In this document: one piece after another, positions 27,332 to 35,094 of the stretch
Numbering within the stretch: the stretch's first letter is position 1
How the letters are laid out: the number at the start of each line of letters is the position of its first letter
Made by a program: the position numbers and the translations under genes
Assembly: GCA_027488375.1 (NCBI GenBank)
Contig: JAIYBW010000005.1
Coordinates: 248,001-312,000, forward strand
DNA length: 64,000 nucleotides
Source of the DNA: Pseudomonadota bacterium
GTDB taxonomy: Bacteria; Bdellovibrionota; Bacteriovoracia; Bacteriovoracales; Bacteriovoracaceae
Direction of reading: 5' to 3'
Notes under the pieces: model-generated
Database searches by the model: none
The model's input: the letters and a program-made list of their open reading frames with translations, nothing else
What the model was told of the DNA's origin: nothing

Positions 27332-28507
27332 ATGATAGATGAAATAAAGAAAAGATTAAGTCAGATAACAAACCCTGTATCAGGTAAAAGTTTTGAAGTT
27401 GAGCAACGTTGGCAACATATTTCCATGCAAGAAGATAAGCTCGTCCTTGAATACAATCGTGATGGAATCTCTCCTACAGAGAAAAGATTGGTTGAACAAG
27501 AGATCATTAAAACATTAAGTGATCTTGTTGGTGTAGATAACATCATGGTTAAGACAGTCTCAAGTCAGTCCCAAGATGTTTTTAAGGCCCTCGATAAGGT
27601 GACTCCAGCTCCATCATCAACTAAGGAAGCTTCAGCTCCTGCTCAACTAAAAGTAGGGCATGGAACGATTGATAAGAAGAAACCAGTTCCCGGAGTCGGA
27701 AAAATTATTGCTATCGGATCAGGTAAAGGAGGAGTTGGTAAATCCACATTTACATCAAATCTTGCCCTTACTCTTGCTCAGCAAGGTCATAAGGTTGGCG
27801 TGATTGATGCTGATATCTACGGGCCATCTCTTCCTATGATTTTTGGAAAACGAAATGAAAAACCACGTTCTAACTCAGAGAAAAAGATAATTCCTATTGA
27901 AGCCTATGGAATCAAATTTATGAGCTTTGGATTCTTTATCAATGAAGAAGATCCAGTCATTTGGCGTGGTCCTATGCTTGGGGGAGTCCTAAATCAGTTT
28001 CTTTTTGATGTGGACTGGAACGGACTCGACTATCTCCTTATTGATCTTCCTCCTGGCACAGGGGATATTCAGCTTTCTATGATCCAAAATGCACAAGTTG
28101 ATGGCGCTATTATTATTTCAACCCCACAAGATATTGCCCTTTTAGATGCAAAGAAGGGAGCCGAGATGTTTAAAAAACTCAATTTGCCAATTATTGGTAT
28201 GGTTGAAAATATGAGTTCATTTGTTTGTGGTGATTGTGGAAAAGAGCATTTTATATTTGGTCACGGTGGAGTTCATAAAGCTGTTGAGCAATTAGAAATT
28301 CCTTTCCTTGGTAAAATACCTCTAGAAATGGAACTCAGAACTGGATCAGATCAAGGTGTTCCTTATATGACTCAGGAATCTCTTAAGGACAGAGCAGTTT
28401 GGAGTTCATTTTTAGAAATTGGGAAAAAGGTTGATGATTTTTTTAATCCCACAGTAGATAAACCTAAAGCGGGTTTATTTTCAAAAATATTAGGATTAAA
28501 TAAATAA
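27332..28507 (+). CDS. mrp: Mrp/ApbC-type P-loop ATPase, Fe-S cluster carrier
   Basis: Member of the Mrp/NBP35 family that delivers Fe-S clusters to target proteins. An N-terminal MIP18-like (FeS assembly) region of about 100 residues is followed by the deviant Walker A GSGKGGVGKSTFTSNL, DADIYGPSLP, DLPPGTGDIQL, and the cluster-binding CxxC in FVCGDCGKEH. The start at 27332 is preferred over an in-frame ATG 14 codons upstream because GGAG lies six bases before it. Two small genes follow, the first overlapping by one base. Confidence 0.93.
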   Translation: MIDEIKKRLSQITNPVSGKSFEVEQRWQHISMQEDKLVLEYNRDGISPTEKRLVEQEIIKTLSDLVGVDNIMVKTVSSQSQDVFKALDKVTPAPSSTKEASAPAQLKVGHGTIDKKKPVPGVGKIIAIGSGKGGVGKSTFTSNLALTLAQQGHKVGVIDADIYGPSLPMIFGKRNEKPRSNSEKKIIPIEAYGIKFMSFGFFINEEDPVIWRGPMLGGVLNQFLFDVDWNGLDYLLIDLPPGTGDIQLSMIQNAQVDGAIIISTPQDIALLDAKKGAEMFKKLNLPIIGMVENMSSFVCGDCGKEHFIFGHGGVHKAVEQLEIPFLGKIPLEMELRTGSDQGVPYMTQESLKDRAVWSSFLEIGKKVDDFFNPTVDKPKAGLFSKILGLNK

Positions 28508-29076
28508 TGGACGCTGAACTTAAAATATTAGGGATCATAGAAGAGCAATTAGCTGTTCAGTTCACTGGTAAAATTAATATTTTAGCCTCATTTAATCGTC
28601 AGTATTTAGGACATATCTTATTTAAAAATGGCGAAATCTTTGAAGTTCTTTTCAATGGCCACAAAAGTTTAAAAGCCTTTTATCAGCTTATTATTCAAGA
28701 GTATTCGTTACAGTCTTTTTACTATGTGGTTGAGCCTGAGGTCGTTGAAGAAAATCAGCGCCAAATTCACTATCCTTATGCGGTCATAAAAAACAAGATG
28801 ACGGATGTGATTAAGCAATATCAAGAAGCCTCGAAATATCGACCACCTGAGAATGTTAAGATTTTAATAGAAAGCAGTTTTTTACACGAAAAACATGAAG
28901 TCACACCGCAAGAGTATGAAGTTTTAGAGGTCATGACTGAGTGGAGTAAGCCTTTTGACATCTATCAGCATTGTGATTTGCTCGACCATGAAGTCACTTG
29001 GGCCCTAGTAAGTTTGCGGAAAAAAAAGGCTTTAAAGATTTTGGCCCAAAAAAACAATGCCGATGACAGTCTCTAA
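28507..29076 (+). CDS. DUF4388/PATAN-like protein, unknown function
   Basis: A 189-residue soluble protein. The first 90 residues (FTGKINILASFNRQYLGHILFKNGEIFEVLFNGHKSLKAF, seen in parts) resemble DUF4388/PATAN domains, where a beta-rich fold with G-x-I-x-F-x-x-G-x-I turns occurs in response-regulator-linked proteins. The C-terminal part (EYEVLEVMTEWSKPFDIYQHCDLLDHEVTWALVSLRKKKAL) looks like a winged-helix segment, as often found fused to DUF4388. Its start overlaps the mrp stop by one base. Assignment is by pattern only. Confidence 0.55.
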   Translation: MDAELKILGIIEEQLAVQFTGKINILASFNRQYLGHILFKNGEIFEVLFNGHKSLKAFYQLIIQEYSLQSFYYVVEPEVVEENQRQIHYPYAVIKNKMTDVIKQYQEASKYRPPENVKILIESSFLHEKHEVTPQEYEVLEVMTEWSKPFDIYQHCDLLDHEVTWALVSLRKKKALKILAQKNNADDSL

Positions 29077-29113
29077 AAAAAAGGTAAAATAGCTCAAAAA
29101 ATTAGAGGTGTTT

Positions 29114-29305
29114 ATGAAATCACAAAAACAAAATCAGGGTGAACTTAAAGAAATTAAAGTTAAAATTGAAAAAGATGTTGCTGAAGATTTTGAAAAAATG
29201 GTCAAGAATACTAATATCTCCCTAGATGATTTAGTTGTTATCGCGATGAAGAGATTTCGTTCATCTCATGCAGATTACCTTAAGCAAGTTCCAGTTACTG
29301 AATAA
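29114..29305 (+). CDS. Small ribbon-helix-helix-like protein
   Basis: A 63-residue charged protein. A predicted strand (KEIKVKIEKD) is followed by two helices (VAEDFEKMVKNT and SLDDLVVIAMKRFRSSH), the order expected for CopG/Arc-type ribbon-helix-helix DNA-binding proteins. The ATG at 29114 is preferred over a GTG two codons upstream because AGAGG lies five bases before it. It follows the DUF4388-like gene by 37 bases and is closed by a strong terminator, so the three genes mrp, DUF4388-like and this one probably form one unit. The DNA target, if any, is unknown. Confidence 0.55.
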   Translation: MKSQKQNQGELKEIKVKIEKDVAEDFEKMVKNTNISLDDLVVIAMKRFRSSHADYLKQVPVTE

Positions 29306-29311
29306 ATTGAA

Positions 29312-29339
29312 AAGGCTCCTTTGGGAGCCTTTTTTTTTT
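29312..29339 (+). terminator. Rho-independent terminator
   Basis: Stem AAGGCTCC/GGAGCCTT with a TTTG loop followed by an uninterrupted T tract, directly after the small ribbon-helix-helix-like gene. It ends the mrp unit. Confidence 0.9.
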
Positions 29340-29443
29340 GACACTTTTCTAAAAGCGAGTGTCTAAAAAATAAACACCCCTATAAATTTTTGTCATTTGA
29401 TTGATCACTTCCACACGAAATTCATCATTTAGTGCCTAAATTC

Positions 29444-29460
29444 TTGGCATTCCCCTTGCT
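29444..29460 (+). promoter_or_regulatory. Sigma-54 (RpoN) promoter, -24/-12 type
   Basis: TTGGCA, six bases, then TTGCT. This matches the RpoN consensus TGGCAC-N5-TTGC with GG and GC exactly 12 bases apart, the spacing that defines this class. The expected transcription start, about 29471, leaves a 22-base leader before the ATG at 29493. Two TCTAAAA direct repeats (29348-29354 and 29362-29368), about 80-100 bases upstream, are where an activator could bind. Confidence 0.75.
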
Positions 29461-29492
29461 TTATTCAAGTGAAAACGTACAAGGGGCAATTT

Positions 29493-30392
29493 ATGAAATC
29501 AGGCAAAAACTCCAAAAAAGTTTTAACAACTTTGGCGATGGGCTTTTTTGCTATGATCGGAACCTACAATGCCGTTGTGATTAATTCAGATTCAATCATA
29601 GATGGGAACCAAGTTCAGTTCGCTAAACGAATTGATGAGCTTTATGGAGTTGTGGTCTCAAAACGTGAGGTTGCGGCTTCCTTAAATTGGCAAAAAGTTT
29701 CTGTTAAGCAAGCAGCAGTTTACCGACAATTTAAGAATGAAATGGCTTCACCACAAGTTTCTCCGGATGCTGGTAATCAAGCTGATGCTCCTCAAGTCGT
29801 TTCAGAAGCAGCCGTTCAGGATAGCCTTAATTTAAATCTTACTCAGGTGATGAATCCAAAAAAGTGGCAACAAGGTTTAAAAGATGATCAATTTAGCGGT
29901 AGTTTAAATACTAATAATGGTGTGATTGAAAGTTTAAGCGTTTCCCTCCCTGGTGGTGAAGGTGTATCTGTTTCTTTTTCAGAGATGACGGGAAATGTTT
30001 TTGAATACGATCTCGGTGGTGAACTTTATAGTGGAATGATGTACCAAGAATCACAAAATTCTTATGTTATCACTTTAACCAATGGTCCCCTAGAAGGCAC
30101 AAGACTGACTTTTACTGGCGAGGCTTCGGTTGAGCAAGTTCAACAAAATGAAGAGGCCCAAAGAATGCTGGCCGAAAATTCAGAATCAGAAGCTGGTCAA
30201 CAAATACCGCAAGAGCAGCAAGCACCTGAAGCCAATAATAATGGTGAAGTGGCAATGATGGGAGCTCAAGAGCAAGAGCTGAGTTATGATCAACAACTTC
30301 AGCAACAAGATATTCTGGCCCAAGAGCAAGGTGTACAAATGCAAGATGGTTCAGAAACTCAAGGCTTAATTCCACAAGATCAGCAGACATAA
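29493..30392 (+). CDS. Exported Gln-rich protein driven by a sigma-54 promoter
   Basis: A 299-residue protein with a basic start and one hydrophobic segment (VLTTLAMGFFAMIGTYNAVVI), acting as signal peptide or anchor. The middle (NLNLTQVMNPKKWQQGLK, then a beta-rich SLSVSLPGGEGVSVSFSEM) looks like a small folded domain. The last 90 residues are rich in Gln, Glu and Asn (EQQAPEANNNGE, YDQQLQQQ). The ATG at 29493 is chosen because the predicted transcription start lies just upstream and GGGG precedes it; a GTG at 29469 would precede the transcript start. No family recognised; the regulation suggests conditional expression. Confidence 0.7.
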   Translation: MKSGKNSKKVLTTLAMGFFAMIGTYNAVVINSDSIIDGNQVQFAKRIDELYGVVVSKREVAASLNWQKVSVKQAAVYRQFKNEMASPQVSPDAGNQADAPQVVSEAAVQDSLNLNLTQVMNPKKWQQGLKDDQFSGSLNTNNGVIESLSVSLPGGEGVSVSFSEMTGNVFEYDLGGELYSGMMYQESQNSYVITLTNGPLEGTRLTFTGEASVEQVQQNEEAQRMLAENSESEAGQQIPQEQQAPEANNNGEVAMMGAQEQELSYDQQLQQQDILAQEQGVQMQDGSETQGLIPQDQQT

Positions 30393-30421
30393 AAAAAGCC
30401 GGCCTAGGGCCGGCTTTTTTA
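30391..30421. terminator. Bidirectional terminator between convergent genes
   Basis: Stem AGCCGGCC/GGCCGGCT with a three-base loop, with an A run before and a T run after, so it works for the Gln-rich protein gene on the plus strand and for etfA on the minus strand. Confidence 0.9.
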
Positions 30422-31384
30422 TTACTTACCTAATAATTTTTTAAATTCTTCAGTCAGTATTGGAACGATGGTGAATAGGTCACCAACGATACCATAATCT
30501 GCTTTAGTGAAAATAGGAGCATCTGGATCAGTGTTGATCGCCACGATAACTTTAGAAGTTCTCATACCGGCCAAATGTTGAATAGCACCAGAAACACCGC
30601 AAGCAATATAGAGAGAAGGGGCCACTGTTTTACCAGTTTGACCCACCTGCATAGCATGAGGAGCAAAACCAGAATCAACCGCTGCACGACTTGCACCTAC
30701 TGTTGCTCCAATTACATCGGCCATTTCATTGAGAATTTTAAAATTCTCAGCATTCTTCATCGCACGTCCACCCGTTACGATGATATTGGCTTCAGTTAAA
30801 TCCACTTTAGCTGAAGCTGCTTTAATAATTTCTTTGATGACAGCTCGAATTTCACCAGCATTAGCGGCTACGTCGGCAGCATTTCCAGCACCAGCGGCCA
30901 CTCCTTCAGTCATTCCAAGCGCATTGGGACGAATTGAAACAAAGTGTGGTTTCGGTCCAGTGAGTTCCACTTTTGCTAAGCATTTGCCAGCAAAAAGAGG
31001 ACGTGTCCCAGCAAAAGCTCCACCATCCATAGCGAAATTAACAACATCTGAAGCTAGGCCCGCATTGAATTTAGTGGCCAGTCTTGGAAGGAGATCCTTA
31101 CCCATAGATGTGGCACCTGCAAAAACATAGTCGTAACTTTTTGTCTTAATGAAATCGGCCAGTGCGTTGGCGTAGCCTTCTGGAGAGTACTTATCAAGTT
31201 GAGCACTTTTTAGTTTGTGAACATTTTGAGCACCACATTTTGCTAAAACAGCAACTTGATCAGCACCAATATCACCAATCACAGCGACATCTGCTGATTG
31301 GCCAGCTAATTTACCAAGAATTTCGAGAGTCACTGGCTTAACATGACCATCATGAAGCTCAGTAAAAACAAGTACGTTTGCCAT
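30422..31384 (-). CDS. etfA: Electron transfer flavoprotein alpha subunit
   Basis: FAD-binding subunit of ETF, which carries electrons from acyl-CoA dehydrogenases to the quinone pool. At 320 residues it is full length. The C-terminal FAD-binding region is clear: TGGRAMKNAENF, GASRAAVDSGFAP, QVGQTGKTVAPSLYIACGVSGAIQHLAGM (seen in parts) and NTDPDAPIFTKADYGIVGD. It is last in the unit acyl-CoA dehydrogenase, etfB, etfA, 20 bases after etfB. Confidence 0.96.
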   Translation of the reverse strand: MANVLVFTELHDGHVKPVTLEILGKLAGQSADVAVIGDIGADQVAVLAKCGAQNVHKLKSAQLDKYSPEGYANALADFIKTKSYDYVFAGATSMGKDLLPRLATKFNAGLASDVVNFAMDGGAFAGTRPLFAGKCLAKVELTGPKPHFVSIRPNALGMTEGVAAGAGNAADVAANAGEIRAVIKEIIKAASAKVDLTEANIIVTGGRAMKNAENFKILNEMADVIGATVGASRAAVDSGFAPHAMQVGQTGKTVAPSLYIACGVSGAIQHLAGMRTSKVIVAINTDPDAPIFTKADYGIVGDLFTIVPILTEEFKKLLGK

Positions 31385-31404
31385 AATATTTTCCTTTCAA
31401 TTTA

Positions 31405-32193
31405 TTAGATAACTTTTGCTTCTGTTCTAAGAAGGCCAACAACTTGGGCCACAACATCTTTTTGTTTGGCTGCATCTGTGGCATCGAATTTCTTTCCAGC
31501 TGGTTTTTCAGGAGGAAGACGAAAGCCAGAATATTTCACACGTCGATCAGCGTCTGAAACACCAACGTCAGAAAGTGAGTAAGTCGCCATTGGTTTCTTC
31601 TTCGCTTTCATAAGACCAGGTAAAGAAGGGTAGCGAGGAGTATTAAGACCTTTATTACAGGCAAGAACAACTGGTGCGTTCACTTCATAAACTTCTAGAG
31701 CTCCACCTTCAACTTCGCGCTTAACTTTAATTGTTGTTCCATTCATTTCAAAACCCACAATAACTGAAACAGAAGGAAGACCCATCATCTCAGCTAAAAT
31801 TTGGGGAACTTGAAGACAGTCATCATCAATAGCTTGCTTACCAGCAAGAATGATATCTGGTTTTTTACCAGTCTTTTCAATGGCACCCTTGAGGGCTTTT
31901 GCAATTGAGTAAGAATCTAAATTATCAGCAGCTTCAACGAGAGCAGCTTCATCAGCTCCCATCGCAAGAGCTGGAATCAGGGCTTCTGTGTCTTTTTTAG
32001 AACCCACTCTCACAACTGTAACAGTTGCAGCTGGATTGGCCTGCTTGACGAGTAAGGCTTGTTCAACAGCAAATTCATCATAAGGATTCATAATCCATTT
32101 GATAGAGGCTGTTTCAATAAAACTACCATCACCTGTAGGAGTGATTTTAGTTTCTGTGTCGGGAACCTGCTTAACACACACAAAAATATTCAT
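31405..32193 (-). CDS. etfB: Electron transfer flavoprotein beta subunit
   Basis: AMP-binding subunit of ETF. The 262-residue protein starts with IFVCVKQVPDTETKI, contains MNPYDEFAVEQAL, the AGKQAIDDD motif and the recognition-loop region TPRYPSLPGLMKAKKKP, which docks to partner dehydrogenases. Its gene lies between the acyl-CoA dehydrogenase gene (24-base gap) and etfA, so donor and carrier are made together. Confidence 0.96.
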   Translation of the reverse strand: MNIFVCVKQVPDTETKITPTGDGSFIETASIKWIMNPYDEFAVEQALLVKQANPAATVTVVRVGSKKDTEALIPALAMGADEAALVEAADNLDSYSIAKALKGAIEKTGKKPDIILAGKQAIDDDCLQVPQILAEMMGLPSVSVIVGFEMNGTTIKVKREVEGGALEVYEVNAPVVLACNKGLNTPRYPSLPGLMKAKKKPMATYSLSDVGVSDADRRVKYSGFRLPPEKPAGKKFDATDAAKQKDVVAQVVGLLRTEAKVI

Positions 32194-32217
32194 AGAGTCT
32201 CCTTTAAAACAAAAAAA

Positions 32218-33354
32218 TTATTTTAATAATTCACGGGCCATCACCAATCGTTGGATTTGAGAAGTCCCTTCATAGATTTGGATTAATTTAGCATCACGCA
32301 TGAGTTTTTCCACTGGGTATTCTTTAGAATAACCATAGCCACCATAAATTTGTACTGCATCAGTGGTAATTTGCATACATGAGTCAGAGGCAAAAGCTTT
32401 GGCATAAGAAGCTACTTCAGTATTACGAACTCCCTGATCACAAAGCCAAGCGGATTTATAAACGAGTAAGCGGGCCGCCTCAATTTTCATCCCCATTTCA
32501 GCAATCATGAATTGAATCGCTTGATGTTTGGCCAGAGGAACACCGAATTGATTTCTTTCTTTGGCATAATGAACTGAAAGATCCATCGCCCGTTGAGCTC
32601 CACCGAGAGCTGATGAAGCCACAAGAGGTCTTGAGTGATCGAGAGTGCTCATAGCAATATTCCAACCATCTCCGGGGTTCCCTAGCATATTTTCTTTAGG
32701 AACTTTGACATTATTAAAGCGAATTCCCCGAGTATCAGACGAGCGATGACCCATCTTATCTTCTTTCTTTCCAATTTCGATGCCAGAGGTTTTTGGATCT
32801 ACCACAACAGCAGAAATACCTTTGTGCTTGAGATTTGGATCAATTGTTCCGTACACAACAAAAAGATCGGCATATCCTGCATTGGTGATCCACATTTTCT
32901 CACCATTTACTATCCAGTGATCACCACCATCTTTAATTTGAGTTTTAATTCCTCCAGCATCAGAACCATTTCCTGGTTCTGTTAAGCAGAATGAGGCAAT
33001 TTTGAATTCTTGAGTGAATGGTGTGAGGAAGCGCTTTTTCTGTTCATCACTACCACCAATAACGATAGGGAGAAGAGCAAGGTCATTGGCCATAAAAGAA
33101 GTATTCATGCCCATACAACCATAGGCGAGAGCTTCACCAATAATAACCCCATCAATAGAGCTAAAACCTGCTCCACCGTACTCAGCAGGAATACAGGCAT
33201 TAATAAGACCAAGTTCCCAGGCCTTCTTAAAAATTTCAGTTGGAAATTTTCCATGCTCATCATATTCCTGAGCATGAGGAATCATTTCGTTCTTAGCAAA
33301 TTTGAGGGCGAGTTCGCGGATCTCTCTTTGTTCCGCACTTAATGAAAAATCCAT
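32218..33354 (-). CDS. Acyl-CoA dehydrogenase
   Basis: Flavoprotein catalysing alpha,beta-dehydrogenation of acyl-CoA in fatty- or branched-chain acid oxidation and passing electrons to ETF. At 378 residues it is typical. Signatures are FCLTEPGNGSDAGG, MWITNAGYADLF, QIYGGYGYSKEYPVEKLMRDAK and the catalytic-base loop IYEGTSQIQ with Glu362, the short/medium-chain position. Chain-length specificity cannot be read safely. The isobutyryl-CoA mutase further along could supply straight-chain butyryl-CoA to such an enzyme, but that link is an inference. Confidence 0.93.
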   Translation of the reverse strand: MDFSLSAEQREIRELALKFAKNEMIPHAQEYDEHGKFPTEIFKKAWELGLINACIPAEYGGAGFSSIDGVIIGEALAYGCMGMNTSFMANDLALLPIVIGGSDEQKKRFLTPFTQEFKIASFCLTEPGNGSDAGGIKTQIKDGGDHWIVNGEKMWITNAGYADLFVVYGTIDPNLKHKGISAVVVDPKTSGIEIGKKEDKMGHRSSDTRGIRFNNVKVPKENMLGNPGDGWNIAMSTLDHSRPLVASSALGGAQRAMDLSVHYAKERNQFGVPLAKHQAIQFMIAEMGMKIEAARLLVYKSAWLCDQGVRNTEVASYAKAFASDSCMQITTDAVQIYGGYGYSKEYPVEKLMRDAKLIQIYEGTSQIQRLVMARELLK

Positions 33355-33375
33355 TTTCCAAATCCTTGGTCAATT

Positions 33376-33834
33376 TTAGACAGGGTAAGCTTCCACATGG
33401 AATGACCTAGGAATTGTAAAACATTTTTCAATTGTTTTAAAGAACGGCAACTCTTGAAGGGGGCGAATGACGAAACTTCGTTCAACCCAGCGGGGGTGGG
33501 GAATGATGACTAGTTTTGTGTGATGCGTTTCAAGATCCCAGAAAATGATATCCATATCAATAGTCCTTGGACCTCGTGAAATAGTTCTCAGGCGACCCAT
33601 TTCCTTTTCTGCCTGAAGAAGCCAAAGCATGACTTCATCAGGTTGAATGGTCGGGATTTTAAACTCTAAAACTTGATTAAAAAAATCAGGCTGGTTTTCA
33701 TAATCAACGGCCTGAGACCTATAAATGCGACTGGCCGCTATAAGCTCAAACTTTGCAGAGAGGACATCTTTTGCCTGTTTTAAGTTTTCAAGGGGGGAAT
33801 CTAGATTAGAACCTGTCGCAATTATCAGTGACAT
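33376..33834 (-). CDS. folK: 6-hydroxymethyl-7,8-dihydropterin pyrophosphokinase
   Basis: Folate biosynthesis enzyme that transfers pyrophosphate from ATP to hydroxymethyl-dihydropterin. The 152-residue protein has ATGSNLDSPLENL at the start, YENQPDFFNQVL, and the signature RTISRGPRTIDMDIIFW with HPRWVERSFVIRPL. The start overlaps the stop of the small lipoprotein gene by one base (TAATG). It is followed by the acyl-CoA dehydrogenase gene after a 21-base gap. Confidence 0.95.
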   Translation of the reverse strand: MSLIIATGSNLDSPLENLKQAKDVLSAKFELIAASRIYRSQAVDYENQPDFFNQVLEFKIPTIQPDEVMLWLLQAEKEMGRLRTISRGPRTIDMDIIFWDLETHHTKLVIIPHPRWVERSFVIRPLQELPFFKTIEKCFTIPRSFHVEAYPV

Positions 33835-33992
33835 TATTTTTTTATTTTCGTGTCGTCTAAAGGTTGCTGAGTCTTTATACCAGGGTAGTTATCAAGAACG
33901 CTGGGAAGATTTTGATCTTTTGGGGAGGATGGATCACCTTTAATTCCACAAGCGCTAATAAAGAAAATGAGAACTATGAATTTAAAATTCAA
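33834..33992 (-). CDS. Small LptM-like lipoprotein, 52 aa, TTG start
   Basis: A short reading frame not long enough for routine calling. Read from the TTG at 33992 it encodes a 52-residue protein with a lipoprotein signal (NFKFIVLIFFISAC, lipobox ISAC) and the mature start CGIKGDPSSPKD. The Cys-Gly-x-Lys-Gly beginning resembles LptM/YifL-type small lipoproteins, which stabilise the LptD-LptE LPS translocon. The start lies inside the end of the upstream beta-barrel gene (11-base overlap) and the stop overlaps folK by one base, so all three are coupled. TTG is the only start codon that keeps the signal peptide. Confidence 0.65.
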   Translation of the reverse strand: MNFKFIVLIFFISACGIKGDPSSPKDQNLPSVLDNYPGIKTQQPLDDTKIKK

Positions 33993-34962
33993 TTGAAAAT
34001 CCTAGGTTAATTACATCTGAACCAATATCAGTTTTTATAAACCAACCTGGCACGAGACGTCGCATGAGAGTCACGCCAAAAACAGCGCCAGATTTTTTTA
34101 GATCGTTGATCGCCGTTAACTCTTCCTCGTTCTGGCTGGCACTTGTGCCTTTTCCCGCATCGGGACTGGAAACGTTATAAGTTTGAAAGCCAATATAGGG
34201 CATAATAAAAGTGTAAGCAGGTCCCTTTAAATTATATTTTAATCGCCCTACTATATGATTAACCAAAGTTTGCGCCTGTTCTGCTGGGTAATTATCTAAG
34301 AGGGCGCGACCGTAAACACCTTCAAGAAAATAATTATCAGTAAATTGATAGGCCCAAGAAACTCCAAACATCGTTTGCCTCATTTTGCCGCCACGAGATT
34401 GAATTTCATTAGCATCAAAATACGCTGCCGAAATTGAAACAACGTTATCTGGTTTAATGTGCCGATTTTTATTCTCTTCAATAATGCCCGCGCTATCATC
34501 AACGACATCACCACTATAGAGATCTTCCTCCGACTTGATTCGATTCACAGCGGCTTCTTCTGATTTAACTTCTGGTTTTTTGCCAAAACTTGAATCATCC
34601 CCACGGATGATTTGGACCTCTTGATTACGACGGAGTTTGGTCCATTGAGACATAGAATAGATTTTTAAGATTTTAATACCAACTTGACCTTGATGGACTT
34701 TTCCTACGACGGCCCTGGCCGCAAGTTTATTTTCGAGGGCAAGAGAAATAAAATCACCCGGTCCAAGCAGCTGGTTATTATTTGTAAGAATAAAAATTTT
34801 CTTAGAGTTGGAAATAATTTTTATTGTTTCTTGAAAAGAATTGCCCTCAGAATTGGCGCCCATAGAAAGGTTCGCATCATCAACTAAGGACTGCGCCCAA
34901 ATTTGATTGGATAATCCAAGACATAGGAAGAGGTAAATAATTTTAAATTGAAGTAATTTCAT
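33982..34962 (-). CDS. Predicted outer-membrane beta-barrel protein
   Basis: A 326-residue exported protein. The signal peptide ends near IWAQ at residue 23. Residues about 25-175 form a periplasmic-type domain with an acidic, serine-rich linker. From about residue 180 alternating strands (VVSISAAYFDANEI, FGVSWAYQFTDNYFLEGVYGRAL, YTFIMPYIGFQTYNV) and the final INLGFSIEF indicate a small barrel ending in phenylalanine. It heads an operon with the small lipoprotein, folK, acyl-CoA dehydrogenase, etfB and etfA. Function unknown. Confidence 0.65.
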   Translation of the reverse strand: MKLLQFKIIYLFLCLGLSNQIWAQSLVDDANLSMGANSEGNSFQETIKIISNSKKIFILTNNNQLLGPGDFISLALENKLAARAVVGKVHQGQVGIKILKIYSMSQWTKLRRNQEVQIIRGDDSSFGKKPEVKSEEAAVNRIKSEEDLYSGDVVDDSAGIIEENKNRHIKPDNVVSISAAYFDANEIQSRGGKMRQTMFGVSWAYQFTDNYFLEGVYGRALLDNYPAEQAQTLVNHIVGRLKYNLKGPAYTFIMPYIGFQTYNVSSPDAGKGTSASQNEEELTAINDLKKSGAVFGVTLMRRLVPGWFIKTDIGSDVINLGFSIEF

Positions 34963-35021
34963 CTTTTAAATCATTCTAAGTAATTAACCCAATAACTTCA
35001 ATCGACTGAAGAAAAATAAAA

Positions 35022-35033
35022 AATTGATCAATT
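35022..35033. promoter_or_regulatory. 12-bp perfect palindrome in a divergent promoter region
   Basis: AATTGATCAATT is a perfect dyad 62 bases upstream of the kinase start and 60 bases upstream of the divergent barrel gene. On the minus strand it lies just downstream of TTGACT, a possible -35 element, so a protein bound there would cover that promoter. The regulator is unknown. Confidence 0.35.
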
Positions 35034-35094
35034 GAGTCAAGATTTGTGGCATGATTCATAATAACATTTTCCCATGCAAATTCAGGAGAAACCC

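Noticed and set aside
29469..29492. GTG start eight codons upstream for the Gln-rich exported protein
   Set aside because: It lies two bases before the start site predicted from the sigma-54 promoter and adds residues before a normal signal segment.
30729..31130. Plus-strand 133-codon frame opposite etfA
   Set aside because: Ala/Pro/Ser-rich antisense shadow of a well-conserved flavoprotein gene.
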